From assembly GCF_900129855.1 (NCBI RefSeq), contig NZ_LT670819.1:248001-312000 (forward strand): a stretch of 64,000 bases of DNA, read 5' to 3'. Origin of the DNA: Streptomyces sp. 3214.6 (GTDB lineage: Bacteria > Actinomycetota > Actinomycetes > Streptomycetales > Streptomycetaceae). Under the pieces are notes generated by a model. It saw only the letters and a list, made by a program, of their open reading frames with translations, made no database searches and was not told the origin of the DNA. Positions 1-9,206 of the stretch are shown one piece after another; the first letter of the stretch is position 1; each line of letters starts with the position of its first letter. A program made the position numbers and the translations under genes.

Positions 1-1920
1 CTGCGTGCCGCGCGGATCGGCGCCCGCACCGTGCAGGTACTGCCCGAGGACCTCGCCCACCCGCCGCAGGCGCCCTTCGCCGCCGGGAAGGACGGCTGGT
101 GGGTCCTGGCCGCCGACGCCGCCCTCCTGGACGACGAGACCGCCCGCGAGGCGCCGGCCCCGTATCCGGGGCTGGTCACGATCGGCAACACCGAGAAGGG
201 CGACCTTCTGCTGCTCAACCTCACCCAGGCGCCCGCCCTGCTGCTGGACGGCAACCCGGTCCACATCACCGAAATGTGCACCTCCCTCGCCCTGGAACTC
301 GCCATGAGCCCGTGGGCCGGCGAAGCCGAGATCGTCACCGTCGGATTCGGCGAGGACCTGCCGCACCTGCTGCCCACCGCGCGGATCGCCCACATGCGCC
401 AGCCCGCACACGCCCTGCGCGACCTGAACGAACGACTGCTGGAGGCACACCAGATACCCCACACCCGCCACCAGCCCTACCTGCTGCTCTGCGCGTCCTC
501 GCTCGGCGCGGACACCGCCTGGGAGTTCGCCGACGCCATCGACAAGGCCGGCACGGTTCCCGTCACCCTCATCGCGCCGGCGAACACGGCCACCGCCCAC
601 TTCCCCCAGGCGGAGATCCTCAACGCCTCACTCACCACACCACAGCATCTCGACTCCGCCGGCGCCGAGATCACAGTGCAGCGCCTGGAGCACGCTTCGT
701 ACCTTCAGATCACCACCGCGCTGAAAGTGTCCGCACAGCCAGCCCACCCGCCCGAAGGCCCCTGGCAGCACGTCCCCGACGAACCAGGCAGCGCGCACCA
801 GCCCCACCCGCCCACGCCCCAGGAGCCCGCCGCCCCCGCGCCCGACGCAGGCACGGCCCCTTCCCCCGCATCGGACGCGGACGCGGGCGGCGCCGTCTTC
901 CCCGCCCTGCTCGCCGCCACCACCGACCCCTGCGCGCTGCGACTCCTACCCGCCTCCGAGACGACAACAGCGGACGCCGTTCACACGGATCGACTCGGCG
1001 CCGAGCTCCCTGGCGAGCGTGCGCCCCAGGCCCGGGAAAAACCCACCCCGGACGACGAGACACCAGCGCCCCCGGTCCCGACCGCCGCAGAGGCCGCGGA
1101 GGCTGACAACGCCGGGGACGCCGCGCAGGGCGCCGCAGAAGAAGGCAGAGAGCCGGACTCGGATGCGTGCGAGGCCCGTGACCTGCACGCGCCGCAGATC
1201 CGCGTCCTGGGCCCGGTCGAAGTCACCGGCGTGGACAGCACCGGGCACGGCCCGCGGATGGCACAGCTCGCCGCCCTGCTCTTCTTCCGGCCCGGACGCA
1301 ACGCCGACGCCCTGTGCCGCGACATGGACCCCCTCAGCCCGTGGACGCCGAGCACCCTCAACGCCCGCCTCCAAGGCCTGCGCCGCGCCCTGGGCAACGA
1401 CAGCGCCGGCAACCCCTACGTGCCCCGCCGCACATCCGGCGAGGACCCCTACCGTCTCTCTCCCGCCATGCGCTGCGACTGGAACCGCTTCCTCCAGCTC
1501 GTCGAACGCGCGCTGCCACTGGGCCCGTCCGGCCTGCCCGACCTGGAGAAGGCACTGACTCTGGTGCGGGGCAAGCCGTTCGGCGGCCGGCCGCCGGCCT
1601 GGGCCGAGCCCTACCAGCAGGAAATGATCACTCGGATCATCGACGTGGCCCACACCGTGGCCGCCTACCGCACCCCACCTGGCCCGCACCACGACCTCAA
1701 CGCCGCCCGCAACGCGGTCGCGACCGGACTCGACGCCGACGACAGCGCAGAGCTGTTGTATCGGGACTGGATGCGTCTTGAGGCTGCGCGCGGGAACCGG
1801 CAGGGACTGCACACCGCCATCACCCGCGTCCAGCAAGTCAACCGAGCGCTGGACTGTTCACTGGAGACGGAGACCGAACACCTCATCAACACCCTCCTGC
1901 GCCCCGGCAGCCGGCCATGA
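1..1920 (+). CDS. BTAD-domain (AfsR/SARP-like) regulator, 5' partial
   Basis: The reading frame is open from base 1, so the start lies outside the window; 639 codons are visible. Residues 1-240 resemble the N-terminal part of large Streptomyces plasmid/arm proteins. A low-complexity Pro/Ala/Glu-rich linker follows (about 240-395). The C-terminal 230 residues look like a bacterial transcriptional activator domain: IRVLGPVEV start, LARLQGLRRALG-like helix, then TPR-like helices ending near the stop. Such domains regulate transcription, but on Streptomyces plasmids proteins of this build sit in transfer/maintenance loci. The stop overlaps the next ATG by four bases (ATGA), indicating translational coupling to the DUF2637 gene. 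Domain identity is by recalled pattern; the regulated target is unknown. Confidence 0.72.
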   Translation: MRAARIGARTVQVLPEDLAHPPQAPFAAGKDGWWVLAADAALLDDETAREAPAPYPGLVTIGNTEKGDLLLLNLTQAPALLLDGNPVHITEMCTSLALELAMSPWAGEAEIVTVGFGEDLPHLLPTARIAHMRQPAHALRDLNERLLEAHQIPHTRHQPYLLLCASSLGADTAWEFADAIDKAGTVPVTLIAPANTATAHFPQAEILNASLTTPQHLDSAGAEITVQRLEHASYLQITTALKVSAQPAHPPEGPWQHVPDEPGSAHQPHPPTPQEPAAPAPDAGTAPSPASDADAGGAVFPALLAATTDPCALRLLPASETTTADAVHTDRLGAELPGERAPQAREKPTPDDETPAPPVPTAAEAAEADNAGDAAQGAAEEGREPDSDACEARDLHAPQIRVLGPVEVTGVDSTGHGPRMAQLAALLFFRPGRNADALCRDMDPLSPWTPSTLNARLQGLRRALGNDSAGNPYVPRRTSGEDPYRLSPAMRCDWNRFLQLVERALPLGPSGLPDLEKALTLVRGKPFGGRPPAWAEPYQQEMITRIIDVAHTVAAYRTPPGPHHDLNAARNAVATGLDADDSAELLYRDWMRLEAARGNRQGLHTAITRVQQVNRALDCSLETETEHLINTLLRPGSRP

Positions 1921-4160
1921 CCCCACCCGCCGCGCACACCACCCGCCCCACGCCTCCAGCGCACCCGCCGCCGCCCGGCCGCCCGGCAGCCTCCACGAAC
2001 CCAGGCGCAGGCAGCCGCCCGGCCGACCCCGCCCGCCCGCCGCGCGATCCCCCGCCCGCGCACCAGCGGCAGCAGGCCGCCCCGCCCCCTCACGGACCCC
2101 TCCCGCCCGGCACAGCTGACCGCGTCCTCACCGGCGTGATCATCACCGGCACAGCGACCATCGCCGGCATCGGCTTCGCCGGCTCCTACACAGCCGTCCG
2201 CGACCTGGCCCTCAAGAAGGGCTTCGGGAACTTCTCCTACGTGTTCCCGATCGGCATCGACGCCGGCATCTGCGTCCTGCTGGCCCTGGACCTGCTGCTG
2301 ACGTGGATCCGCATCCCCTTCCCGCTGCTGCGCCAGACGGCGTGGCTGCTGACGGCGGCGACGATCGCCTTCAACGCCGCCACCGCCTGGCCCGACCCGC
2401 TGGGCACGGGCATGCACGCGGTGATCCCGATCCTGTTCGTCATCACGGTCGAGGCGGCTCGGCACGCGATCGGCCGGATCGCGGACATCACGGCGGACAA
2501 GCACACGGAGAGCGTGCGCATCACACGCTGGCTGCTCTCCCCGCTGCCGACGTTCCTGCTGTGGCGACGGATGAAACTGTGGGAGCTGCGCTCCTACGAC
2601 CAGGCGATCAAGCTGGAGCAGGAACGTCTCGTCTACCAGGCGCGGCTGCGTTCCCGGTTCGGCCGCGCCTGGCGCCGCAAAGCCCCGGTGGAAGCCCTGA
2701 CACCACTGCGACTGGCCCGCCACGGCATCCCGCTGACGCAGACGGCCCCGGCGGGCCTGGCAGCCGCAGGCATACAACCGGCCCTGCCGCCGCCGCCGCC
2801 AGAACCAGCGCCTCGGCAAGAACCGACGTCGGCCGGCCCGGCCGGCACGGGCGGCGTCCCGGCAGCCGAGACGACGCCGGCGCCTCGGCACGAACAGGCA
2901 GCGCCTGCCCAGGCCAGCCCGGGCATTCAGGCCGCCGAGCCCGAACCGCAGTGGCAGCATCCCGCGCTGAAGGCCCCCGCCAGACGCCAGAAGCCCGCTC
3001 AGCCCGGCACAGCCGCGCCTCACCCCCCAGTACAGGCGCCGCCCGCAGACTTCCGCTCGCCGCACAGCTCACACAGGGACGACGCAGCACCCGCCCCGCG
3101 TATCGCCGACGCCCGCCAGGCCCGGCACGCCGCCCCCGGAACCGAGCCCACAAGCGCCCAGGCCGCTTTCCGACCCCCGCAGCACCACGCCATGACCACC
3201 ACGGCCGGCGCCCCCCTGCCGCACAGACAACCCCAACCCCCACTGAAGGCCTCCCAGCCTCACACACCGTCAGCCAAAGCCGAGCCTGAAACTCGACTCC
3301 ACAACACCCACAGCACAGACCACACACCGATACGCGACGACTCCGTCCACAACGCCCAGCTCCCACACGCGGCGCAGCCCGGCCGTCCCGACCACGCGGC
3401 CCCGGCCTCGCCCACCCACCCCCACGGCCGCTCCACGGGCGCCGACGGCCAGCCCGCCGCCTCCAGCACACCACACGCCCACGCCTGCGGCCCGGGCCCT
3501 GTTCCACCTCGCCGAGAACAGACCGACACCGCTCCAGGAGAACAGCGCGCCGATGCGCGCAGACCATCGCCGCACCACCTCGACCGACGCCGACCCGCGG
3601 ACCCCGACCACCCGGCCCGAAGACTCCAGGAAACACCGCCACACGACACCGACGCACCCCCACCCGCCCCACCCCCGATCCCGCAAAGCGATACAAGCCC
3701 TGGCGAACAGCAGCCCGCCGAGCCGGCACGCCACCCCACACCCACACCCCAGCCCCCTCCCACCGGCCCCTCCCCCACGCCACAGCCCACCACCGTCGAC
3801 CGCTACTACCAGGCCTGGGCCGACTTCCACCACCGACACCGTCGCCACCCCGACGCAGCCGAACTCTCCGCTCACCTCGCCGAACACGGCATCCTCGACC
3901 GCAGCCGGCAACCCGTCAAACCGAAATCCCTCTCCCGCTACCTCCTCCAATTCCACCTCTACACCGCATGGGCCCGACACCGCACCACCACCCCCACCCC
4001 CGACCTCCACCTCATCACCCAAGAACTCACCCACCACGGCATCACCGCCCAATACAACAAACCCCTCCAACCCCACCACCTCACCCCCCACCTCCCCGCC
4101 TTCGAACACCGCTGGCACTCCCTCAACCCCCACCCCCACCACACCCGACAAACCAGCTGA
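1917..4160 (+). CDS. DUF2637 membrane protein (plasmid spread/SpdB-like)
   Basis: A 747-residue protein. After a Pro-rich N-terminus there are about four membrane helices between residues 70 and 190 (GVIITGTATIAGIGFAGSY, VFPIGIDAGICVLLALDLLL, TAWLLTAATIAFNAATAW, VIPILFVITVEAARHAIG), the hallmark of DUF2637. A very long Pro/His/Gln-rich disordered stretch follows (270-620). A compact C-terminal helical domain starts near TVDRYYQAWADFHHRHRR. DUF2637 proteins are typical of Streptomyces conjugative plasmids and integrative elements and are thought to help intramycelial plasmid spread. It is coupled to the upstream BTAD gene by an ATGA overlap. The role is inferred from family and context. Confidence 0.78.
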   Translation: MTPPAAHTTRPTPPAHPPPPGRPAASTNPGAGSRPADPARPPRDPPPAHQRQQAAPPPHGPLPPGTADRVLTGVIITGTATIAGIGFAGSYTAVRDLALKKGFGNFSYVFPIGIDAGICVLLALDLLLTWIRIPFPLLRQTAWLLTAATIAFNAATAWPDPLGTGMHAVIPILFVITVEAARHAIGRIADITADKHTESVRITRWLLSPLPTFLLWRRMKLWELRSYDQAIKLEQERLVYQARLRSRFGRAWRRKAPVEALTPLRLARHGIPLTQTAPAGLAAAGIQPALPPPPPEPAPRQEPTSAGPAGTGGVPAAETTPAPRHEQAAPAQASPGIQAAEPEPQWQHPALKAPARRQKPAQPGTAAPHPPVQAPPADFRSPHSSHRDDAAPAPRIADARQARHAAPGTEPTSAQAAFRPPQHHAMTTTAGAPLPHRQPQPPLKASQPHTPSAKAEPETRLHNTHSTDHTPIRDDSVHNAQLPHAAQPGRPDHAAPASPTHPHGRSTGADGQPAASSTPHAHACGPGPVPPRREQTDTAPGEQRADARRPSPHHLDRRRPADPDHPARRLQETPPHDTDAPPPAPPPIPQSDTSPGEQQPAEPARHPTPTPQPPPTGPSPTPQPTTVDRYYQAWADFHHRHRRHPDAAELSAHLAEHGILDRSRQPVKPKSLSRYLLQFHLYTAWARHRTTTPTPDLHLITQELTHHGITAQYNKPLQPHHLTPHLPAFEHRWHSLNPHPHHTRQTS

Positions 4161-4852
4161 CCGCCCATGAAGAGCATCAAGCCACGCCACCTCCGCCCCC
4201 AGCCCTCCCGGCTTTCGCGAGCAGCGGCGCGCACGGCCGCAAAGCCCGCCCCCACCACCCGACCGACGAGGCCGCAACGAAGGCCGTCGCGGCGAAGCCG
4301 GACACCGGCGCGACGGGAGACGCCCGCCGACCCGGGTCCCCAAGACCGAGGCCGACACCGCTCAGCGCCCCGGCACCACCTCTGAGAAAACGGCAGGGAC
4401 CACCCGTCCGCGGGCCGAGAACGCCGAACCGCGCCGAGACCGGCCCCACATCAACCACCGCCCACGATCACAGCGACGTCACCGGGCTCCGGGGCCTCGC
4501 GCCCGACCGCTCTCCCGCCCTGCAGCCGTCCGCCGCCTCCCCGCGCGGCCGGCCCACGGCGCACACGCGAACGACGCGCCCAACAACGCACGGACGAACG
4601 CGCCCAACCGGTGAAACTCTGAGGCCGGCGGATCCCCCGCGCAGCACCCGCGCCCACGACGAGAGCCCCGACCCATGACCGCACCCGAACACCCCTGCCG
4701 TTCCCGCCGATACGCAACCCGCGGATCTGCGATCAGCGGGCCGTCGTGGAGCGCGAGATGACGGTGCGCCCGCGCTCCGCCAGGAGACGTGCGATGCGGG
4801 CGGTGTCTGTGCGCCGGGAGTGACCCGAACGACTCAAGATCGTTGGCAGCGC
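4161..4852. other. Intergenic stretch, no convincing gene
   Basis: A 72-codon ORF starting at 4167 (MKSIKPRHLRPQPSR...) follows the DUF2637 stop closely, but its composition is low-complexity Arg/Pro and its third-position bias is weak, so I do not call it. The rest is C-rich DNA that looks like a decayed extension of the DUF2637 tail. No tRNA, clear terminator or IS end was seen. Confidence 0.4.
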
Positions 4853-5053
4853 ATGACCAACACCAAGCGCGTGCTCGCCGCTGCCGCCCTCGCAGCGGCT
4901 GTCCTGTCCTGCTCCGGCGTCGCACAGGCACAGCAGGAAACGCCGGCGCCCAGCCCGTCAGGCGACCAAGTCATCGACCTCATCGGGCAGGCCTTCACCA
5001 CCATCTTGAACAAGCAAGCGGAGACTCTGATCGGCAACCTCTTGAATCAGTGA
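4853..5053 (+). CDS. Small secreted peptide, 66 aa
   Basis: The protein begins MTNTKR followed by an Ala/Leu-rich hydrophobic core (VLAAAALAAAVLSCSGVAQA) and an AQA cleavage site, a typical Sec signal peptide. The mature part is only about 40 residues, with a helical amphipathic end (IDLIGQAFTTILNKQAE). A GTG at 4820 would add 11 residues, but the ATG at 4853 places the signal peptide directly at the N-terminus. No partner gene is adjacent and the function is unknown. It resembles the many short exported proteins of Streptomyces arms; it has no FxLD motif, so it is not the missing precursor of the nearby methyltransferase. Confidence 0.6.
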   Translation: MTNTKRVLAAAALAAAVLSCSGVAQAQQETPAPSPSGDQVIDLIGQAFTTILNKQAETLIGNLLNQ

Positions 5054-5163
5054 GCGACAAGACGAGGACCTGCTGTGAAAGTGCCGGTCACAGCCATTCC
5101 TCGACGGCTGCGATCAGCACGCTCGCTCCGCAGCGGACGACGCATCCGATGCCCCTACGGATG

Positions 5164-5355
5164 TCAACCTGCTGGAGCCGACGCCGGAGATTTGCCCCCT
5201 GGATGCGAGGAGGGCCTGGCAGACCTCGCGGACGGCAGAACCGCCCGGGACCTCTCCAGCCGGACGGCCAACTCCGCAGCCTCAGCCCGGAGTCCTTCCA
5301 CCCGCTGTCGAGCAGCCGCCTCCCGTGCTTCCAGCTCTTCCGGCAACGACACCAT
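5164..5355 (-). pseudogene. Remnant of coiled-coil transposase-linked helper protein
   Basis: On the minus strand an ATG at 5355 opens MVSLPEELEAREAAARQRVE, a charged heptad-like coiled coil running about 40 residues. It then degenerates into Pro/Ser-rich sequence and lacks the winged-helix half seen in the related helper genes at 24024, 28228 and 43493. Probably a 3'-truncated member of that family. The remaining bases of 5054-5485 show nothing else I can support. Confidence 0.4.
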
Positions 5356-5485
5356 CACGCCCTCCTCCACCCCGCCAGGGTAGGAGTACGACGGCGCCGA
5401 CCACACCGCAATCAGCGTCTTCCCAACTCAGCTATCCCTCGAAAGGGCCACACTCAATTTCAACGGCACAAGCTCACGGCTGTCC

Positions 5486-6610
5486 TCACGACGTCGGTCT
5501 GCCTAGCTCCTTCACTTCGGTCATTGACTGGCTGAGCACCATCTCACCGGTATCCACAGCGGTGGCGAGGTCGTGATGCAACGCTTCTGGAAGCGCTGCC
5601 GCGTCGAGAGCGCAGCTGCGGAGTAGGACCTCGCAGCCCCGCCGCTGTGCGTCTGTCGCGAGTGCGCCGAACAGAGGGTGGGCCAGGACCTCGCGGGCCG
5701 CGTATCCATCGCGTGCTTCTGTTGTTCGCCGGACGAGGTCGTCGATGAGGAGGCGGGCTTCGGGATGTGCGGCTGATTCGACGGCGTCCAGGACGGTGAG
5801 GCCGAGTCGGACGTCGAAGACGGTCGTACCTGCCTTCGTCTCGTGGTTCAGGTAGGTGTTCGTCAGGGCCGTCAAGCAGTCGTCGACTGGTCGGTTCGCG
5901 GCGCGGCGGCACAGCGTCGTCAGGCATGCGGTGACGGCCTGCTCCCATGGCTCGCCTGGTGTCGTAGCGGCAAGCAGCTCGTCAGCACCGCTGGTCTGGC
6001 CAGAGGTGAGAGCCGCGACGACGGCGACTTGACGCCCGTCCAACATCCTGGCGCCTACGCCCCGGTGCTTTTCGATATGGGCCAACGCCTCGCACCACCG
6101 CCCCGTGGCGGTGAGGCTGCGTGTGCCGTCGGCGAGGAGCACGCGCCATAGCCATGCCCGTACCTCTTGCCGACCGTCGATGGTGGAGGTGAGGTCGGCT
6201 GGCACGGTGATTCCTTCGAAGGAGACTGCGGCGGCAGTCCCGACGGCCTCGTACAGGTCCAGCAGTCGCTGGCGGCCGTCGTCGTTTCGGCCGGCGCGGA
6301 TCTGCAAGCGGGCGAGGTTGACCAGGGGCTCCAGTCCACGGATGGCGCTCATGGCGGGTAATGGGCACGCGTTGAGGTAAGCCGCAGCGTGCCGATGGCA
6401 CATCGCTCGGGCGAGACCCGATAGGCCGAGATCGGAGGCGATGAGCGCGCTCTGGTTGAAAACGGTGGAGGCCAGCCCCTAATCGCTCAGCTCCACGGCT
6501 CTTGCGGCCAGGCCGGTCACGTAACGCACTCGATCGGGCAGCGGCAGGCAGGCCGGACGGAAGCGGGCAATCAGCGGGAAACGTCTTGCTATTGGGCCGT
6601 GCGGATCCAT
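5486..6610 (-). pseudogene. Helical protein gene interrupted by in-frame amber codon
   Basis: The reading frame from ATG 6610 to the stop at 5486 is continuous for 374 codons except for one TAG at 6479-6481. Upstream it reads ...VTGLAARAVELSD, downstream GLASTVFNQSALIASDLGL..., which is clearly one protein. The start has a GAGG ribosome site just upstream. The product is Leu/Ala/Arg-rich and helical, TPR-like in feel (LEPLVNLARLQIRAGRNDDG, LDGRQVAVVAALTSG), with no enzyme motif I recognise. It follows the FxLD-type methyltransferase on the same strand, separated by a strong hairpin. Translation would give a 43-aa stub unless TAG is suppressed; a downstream fragment could start at ATG 6403. 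Confidence 0.7.
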
Positions 6611-6653
6611 GGTCACCTCGGGCGACGTCGGCACGATGACGGGTGAACGAGCC

Positions 6654-6684
6654 AGGGGGCGGTGCCCGTCGGGCACCGCCCCCT
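6654..6684 (-). terminator. Perfect 14-bp hairpin between methyltransferase and downstream gene
   Basis: The two 14-base arms AGGGGGCGGTGCCC and its exact complement are separated by GTC. It lies 30 bases past the methyltransferase stop and ahead of the next gene's start at 6610. Factor-independent terminators in Streptomyces often lack a U-tract, so termination or attenuation between the two genes is likely. Confidence 0.7.
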
Positions 6685-6715
6685 ACGCGTGGGCAGTTGT
6701 CTGTACGGGCCGTTG

Positions 6716-7963
6716 TCAGTGCCAGTCGACGACGATGCGGTTGAGCGGCGTGTCGAGGGCGAAGAGGCCGGGGCGCTGCTCGACCACGGGGGCGTCGAGG
6801 GGTCGGATCTCGAAGGTGGCCTCGCGGTCGCGGTACTCGCGGTCCCAGGTGCGGACGGCGTCGGCGACCTTCGCGGCCAGCTCGTCGCTGCCGGGGCCGT
6901 GGCCGATGACGCCGAACTCCCAGAGCTTGCCGCCGTCGGAAGTCTTCTTGTCCGACAGGCGGCGGGTGAGGTAGGTGACAGCGCCCTTGTCGACGGCCGC
7001 GGTGGACGAGGGATAGGGGTCCTCGGTGAGGACGGTCCCCTTGGCTTCCTTCGGGAACAGCATCCGGACCAGGCCGCTGGGCACGGAGCAGGAGACGAAC
7101 AGCTCCATCCACTCGGGCGACTCCATGGCCTGGACCGTCATCCCGGTCCACTCCTCGGTGCGCGGCTGCTCCAGCACTCCGGCCAGGGCGTCTGCGTCGA
7201 TGCTCTGTCCGGCGGGGGCCTGGAGCCGTACGGCGCCGGCCGTGCTGAGGGGGATGACGCGGCGGTCGTCGTCGGCGATGCCCCTGCGCAGAGGCATGAA
7301 GGTGTTCATCTTGCTGCTGACGCTCGTCCAGCGGCCGTGGTGCTGTTCGTAGGCGATGGAGCGGGACACGCTGCCCTTGAGCCGCTGGGGTACGACGAGG
7401 CGTCCGCCCGGGGCGAGTTGCTGCATCCAGGCGTGCGGGACTCCGTGTGCGCCGACGGTGGCGATGATCCGGTCGTATGGGGCGCCCTCGGCGTGGCCGA
7501 CGGCTCCGTCCCGGGTCAGGGCCTGAACGTTGGTGAATCCGGCGGCGGCGAGGTGCGCGCGGGCGCCTTCCACGAGGTCGTCGTCCACGTCGATGGTGGT
7601 GACGTGGCCGCTGTCGCCGACCAAGTGCGCGAGCAGGCCGGCGTTGTAGCCGGTGCCCGCGCCGAGTTCGAGGATGCGTTCGCCGGGCTGAGCCTCCAGC
7701 TGGTCGAGCATGAGCGCGACGATTCCAGGCTGGGAGGCGCAGGAGATCGACGTGCCGTCGGTGTCGTACTTGATGTTGACCGGCACGTTGGCGTAGGCGT
7801 CTTCGAGCGAGGCGTCGGGCACGAACAGGCGCCGGCAAACGGTGCGCAGCGCGGTCTCGACGGCAGCGGTGCGGGCGTATCCGGATGCGCGGATCTGGTC
7901 GACCAGGGCGTTGCGGAGCCGGGTGGCCTCGGCGTCGGGGGTGGTGATCGTGTCGGTGTTCAC
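6716..7963 (-). CDS. PCMT-like methyltransferase, FxLD lanthipeptide system type
   Basis: A SAM-dependent protein of 415 residues related to protein-L-isoaspartate O-methyltransferase. Visible motifs are the entry region with DGTSISCASQPGIVALMLDQ, motif I LELGAGTGYNAGLLA, the acidic motif VTTIDVDDDLVE and YDRIIATVGAHGVP. The C-terminal extension (about 230-415) is characteristic of methyltransferases of FxLD-type lanthipeptide loci, which modify the precursor peptide. I chose GTG 7963 because codons further upstream lie in the IS630 end. The IS begins only about ten bases before this start, so the native promoter and upstream genes (precursor, dehydratase, cyclase) are displaced or lost. No precursor was found in the window. 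Confidence 0.78.
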   Translation of the reverse strand: MNTDTITTPDAEATRLRNALVDQIRASGYARTAAVETALRTVCRRLFVPDASLEDAYANVPVNIKYDTDGTSISCASQPGIVALMLDQLEAQPGERILELGAGTGYNAGLLAHLVGDSGHVTTIDVDDDLVEGARAHLAAAGFTNVQALTRDGAVGHAEGAPYDRIIATVGAHGVPHAWMQQLAPGGRLVVPQRLKGSVSRSIAYEQHHGRWTSVSSKMNTFMPLRRGIADDDRRVIPLSTAGAVRLQAPAGQSIDADALAGVLEQPRTEEWTGMTVQAMESPEWMELFVSCSVPSGLVRMLFPKEAKGTVLTEDPYPSSTAAVDKGAVTYLTRRLSDKKTSDGGKLWEFGVIGHGPGSDELAAKVADAVRTWDREYRDREATFEIRPLDAPVVEQRPGLFALDTPLNRIVVDWH

Positions 7964-7988
7964 CGCCTCGACGCTAGTGCTGGATTCC

Positions 7989-8600
7989 TCAAAGGAAGTA
8001 CACATAGCGGCGGCGTAAGCGCCTGGTGGGTGGTGCGGGTCTGCCCCAGATCCAGGGTCGGGCGCGGGAGTTGAGCTGGTCGGTGGCGACGTTTGTGGCG
8101 TGGGTGATGTGGCCTGGGTCGCCGAAGGAGCGTCCAGCCAGGGCGGTCTTGCGGAAGATGCGCCACCAGCCTTCCTGGAGGTTGAGCCAGCAGGCGCCGA
8201 CCGGGATGAAGACGTGCTTGATGCGTGGGTGGTCCTCGAGCCAGGTCCGGGTGGACACGCTGTTGTGCGAGGACAGGTTGTCCGTGATCACGTAGATGTC
8301 CCCGGCGGGGTTGGCGTCCTCGACCAATTGGAGAAACTGCTGGTAGAAGGCGCTGTTGCGGGAAGTGGCGGTCATCGTGACCGCTTGACCGTCGCGGACG
8401 CGTAAGGCGCCGTAGACCCAGGTTTTCTCCGGTCCGCGGGAGTAGTCGATCTCGTTCTTGATGCGGTGCCCGTCCGGCGACCAGCCCGGTGCCGGCGGGA
8501 AAGCGCGGGGGATCACCGGGCCGAGTTCGTCGGCGCAGACCACCGTCGCGCCGGCGGGCGGGCTGGTGTAGAGCTCGACGATCCGCGTCCTTTTCCCTCG
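7989..8600 (-). CDS. IS630 transposase orfB (DDE part), copy 1
   Basis: The downstream frame, joined to orfA by -1 shift, begins near GKRTRIVELYTSPP. DDE motifs of the IS630/Tc1 group are visible: VVCADELGP (first Asp), DIYVITDNLSSHNS (second Asp) and the WLNLQEGWWRIFR segment carrying the last acidic residue. The stop codon falls inside the terminal repeat. An ATG-initiated longer frame (to 8954) exists but its N-terminal part is out of frame with the HTH domain and looks non-coding. Confidence 0.8.
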   Translation of the reverse strand, partial: RGKRTRIVELYTSPPAGATVVCADELGPVIPRAFPPAPGWSPDGHRIKNEIDYSRGPEKTWVYGALRVRDGQAVTMTATSRNSAFYQQFLQLVEDANPAGDIYVITDNLSSHNSVSTRTWLEDHPRIKHVFIPVGACWLNLQEGWWRIFRKTALAGRSFGDPGHITHATNVATDQLNSRARPWIWGRPAPPTRRLRRRYVYFL

Positions 8601-9115
8601 AAGTCCGGATCCTTCGAGCGCGTCCAGGATCGCGTGCGCCGCCAACGGACCCCTTCCGCGAGCAGAATCCGGCGCACCTGGGAGCGGCTGACCCCGATGC
8701 CCAGGCCCCGGGCCGCAGCGACCAGCGTGTCCAAGGTCCACTCCGAGGGCCCTGACTCGTCCGCGGCCCACATCTCGTTCGACGGCTGCACCTCGAGTCG
8801 GCCGGGCGGGGTCTGCTTGACCAGGCCGACGATCCTCGAGCGTTCGGCTTCGGTGATCCTTCGCTTGCGGCCCTGCCCGCCCAGATCCTCCAGGCCCTCC
8901 AGCCCCAAGCGGTTGAAGCGGTGCAGCCAGCGGCGCACCGTCTTCTGACCGCACCTCAACTCGTCAGCTATCTGCGGGACCCGCCACCCCTCCCAGCTCA
9001 GCTCCACCATCCGGCACCGCTCCACCACATCCTTCGGCGCCTTTCTGGCCGACGCCAGGCGGTGGACCACCGCTTGCTCACCCTCTTCACGGCCCGGCCG
9101 TGCCCTCAACACCAT
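8513..9115 (-). CDS. IS630 transposase orfA (HTH part), copy 1
   Basis: A 200-residue upstream frame of the transposase. Residues 30-80 form a helix-turn-helix (PQIADELRCGQKTVRRWLHRF), then a KRRITEAERSRIVGLVKQ helix and a second winged-helix region (SRSQVRRILLAEGVRWRR). The frame continues past the overlap into nonsense (GRGSSSST). A GGGAAAA heptamer in the X-XXY-YYZ register (8591-8597) allows a -1 shift into the DDE frame, so the real product is probably a fusion of about 375 residues. Confidence 0.8.
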   Translation of the reverse strand: MVLRARPGREEGEQAVVHRLASARKAPKDVVERCRMVELSWEGWRVPQIADELRCGQKTVRRWLHRFNRLGLEGLEDLGGQGRKRRITEAERSRIVGLVKQTPPGRLEVQPSNEMWAADESGPSEWTLDTLVAAARGLGIGVSRSQVRRILLAEGVRWRRTRSWTRSKDPDFEGKGRGSSSSTPARPPARRWSAPTNSAR

Positions 9116-9206
9116 GACCCAGCACCCGCCCCCGAGTACCCGAAACCGCCCCGCTACCAGCAGCTATACCCACCGAAAGAGGAATCCAGCACTAGTGCTG
9201 GATTCC

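Larger units (their letters stand above)
7978..9191 (-). mobile_element. IS630-family element, tandem copy 1
   Basis: Terminal inverted repeats begin TGCTGGATTCCTC at the left and end GAGGAATCCAGCA at the right. The element is flanked by CTAG on both sides (7974-7977 and 9192-9195), consistent with IS630 insertion at TA. It carries one two-frame transposase on the minus strand. Spot comparisons and identical translations suggest it is identical to copy 2. Confidence 0.88.

Noticed and set aside
99..1106. Long overlapping Arg/Pro-rich frames inside the first gene
   Set aside because: They are shadows of the G/C-biased BTAD frame, with low-complexity composition.
3270..4358. Long minus-strand Gly/Val-rich frame opposite the DUF2637 gene
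   Set aside because: Antisense shadow of a Pro/His-rich coding region; no ribosome site or domain.
4853..5053. Possible FxLD precursor peptide for the nearby methyltransferase
   Set aside because: It has a Sec signal peptide and no FxLD motif or Ser/Thr/Cys-rich core.
8466..8948. 160-codon plus-strand ORFs inside each IS630 copy
   Set aside because: Antisense shadows of the transposase, repeated only because the element is repeated.
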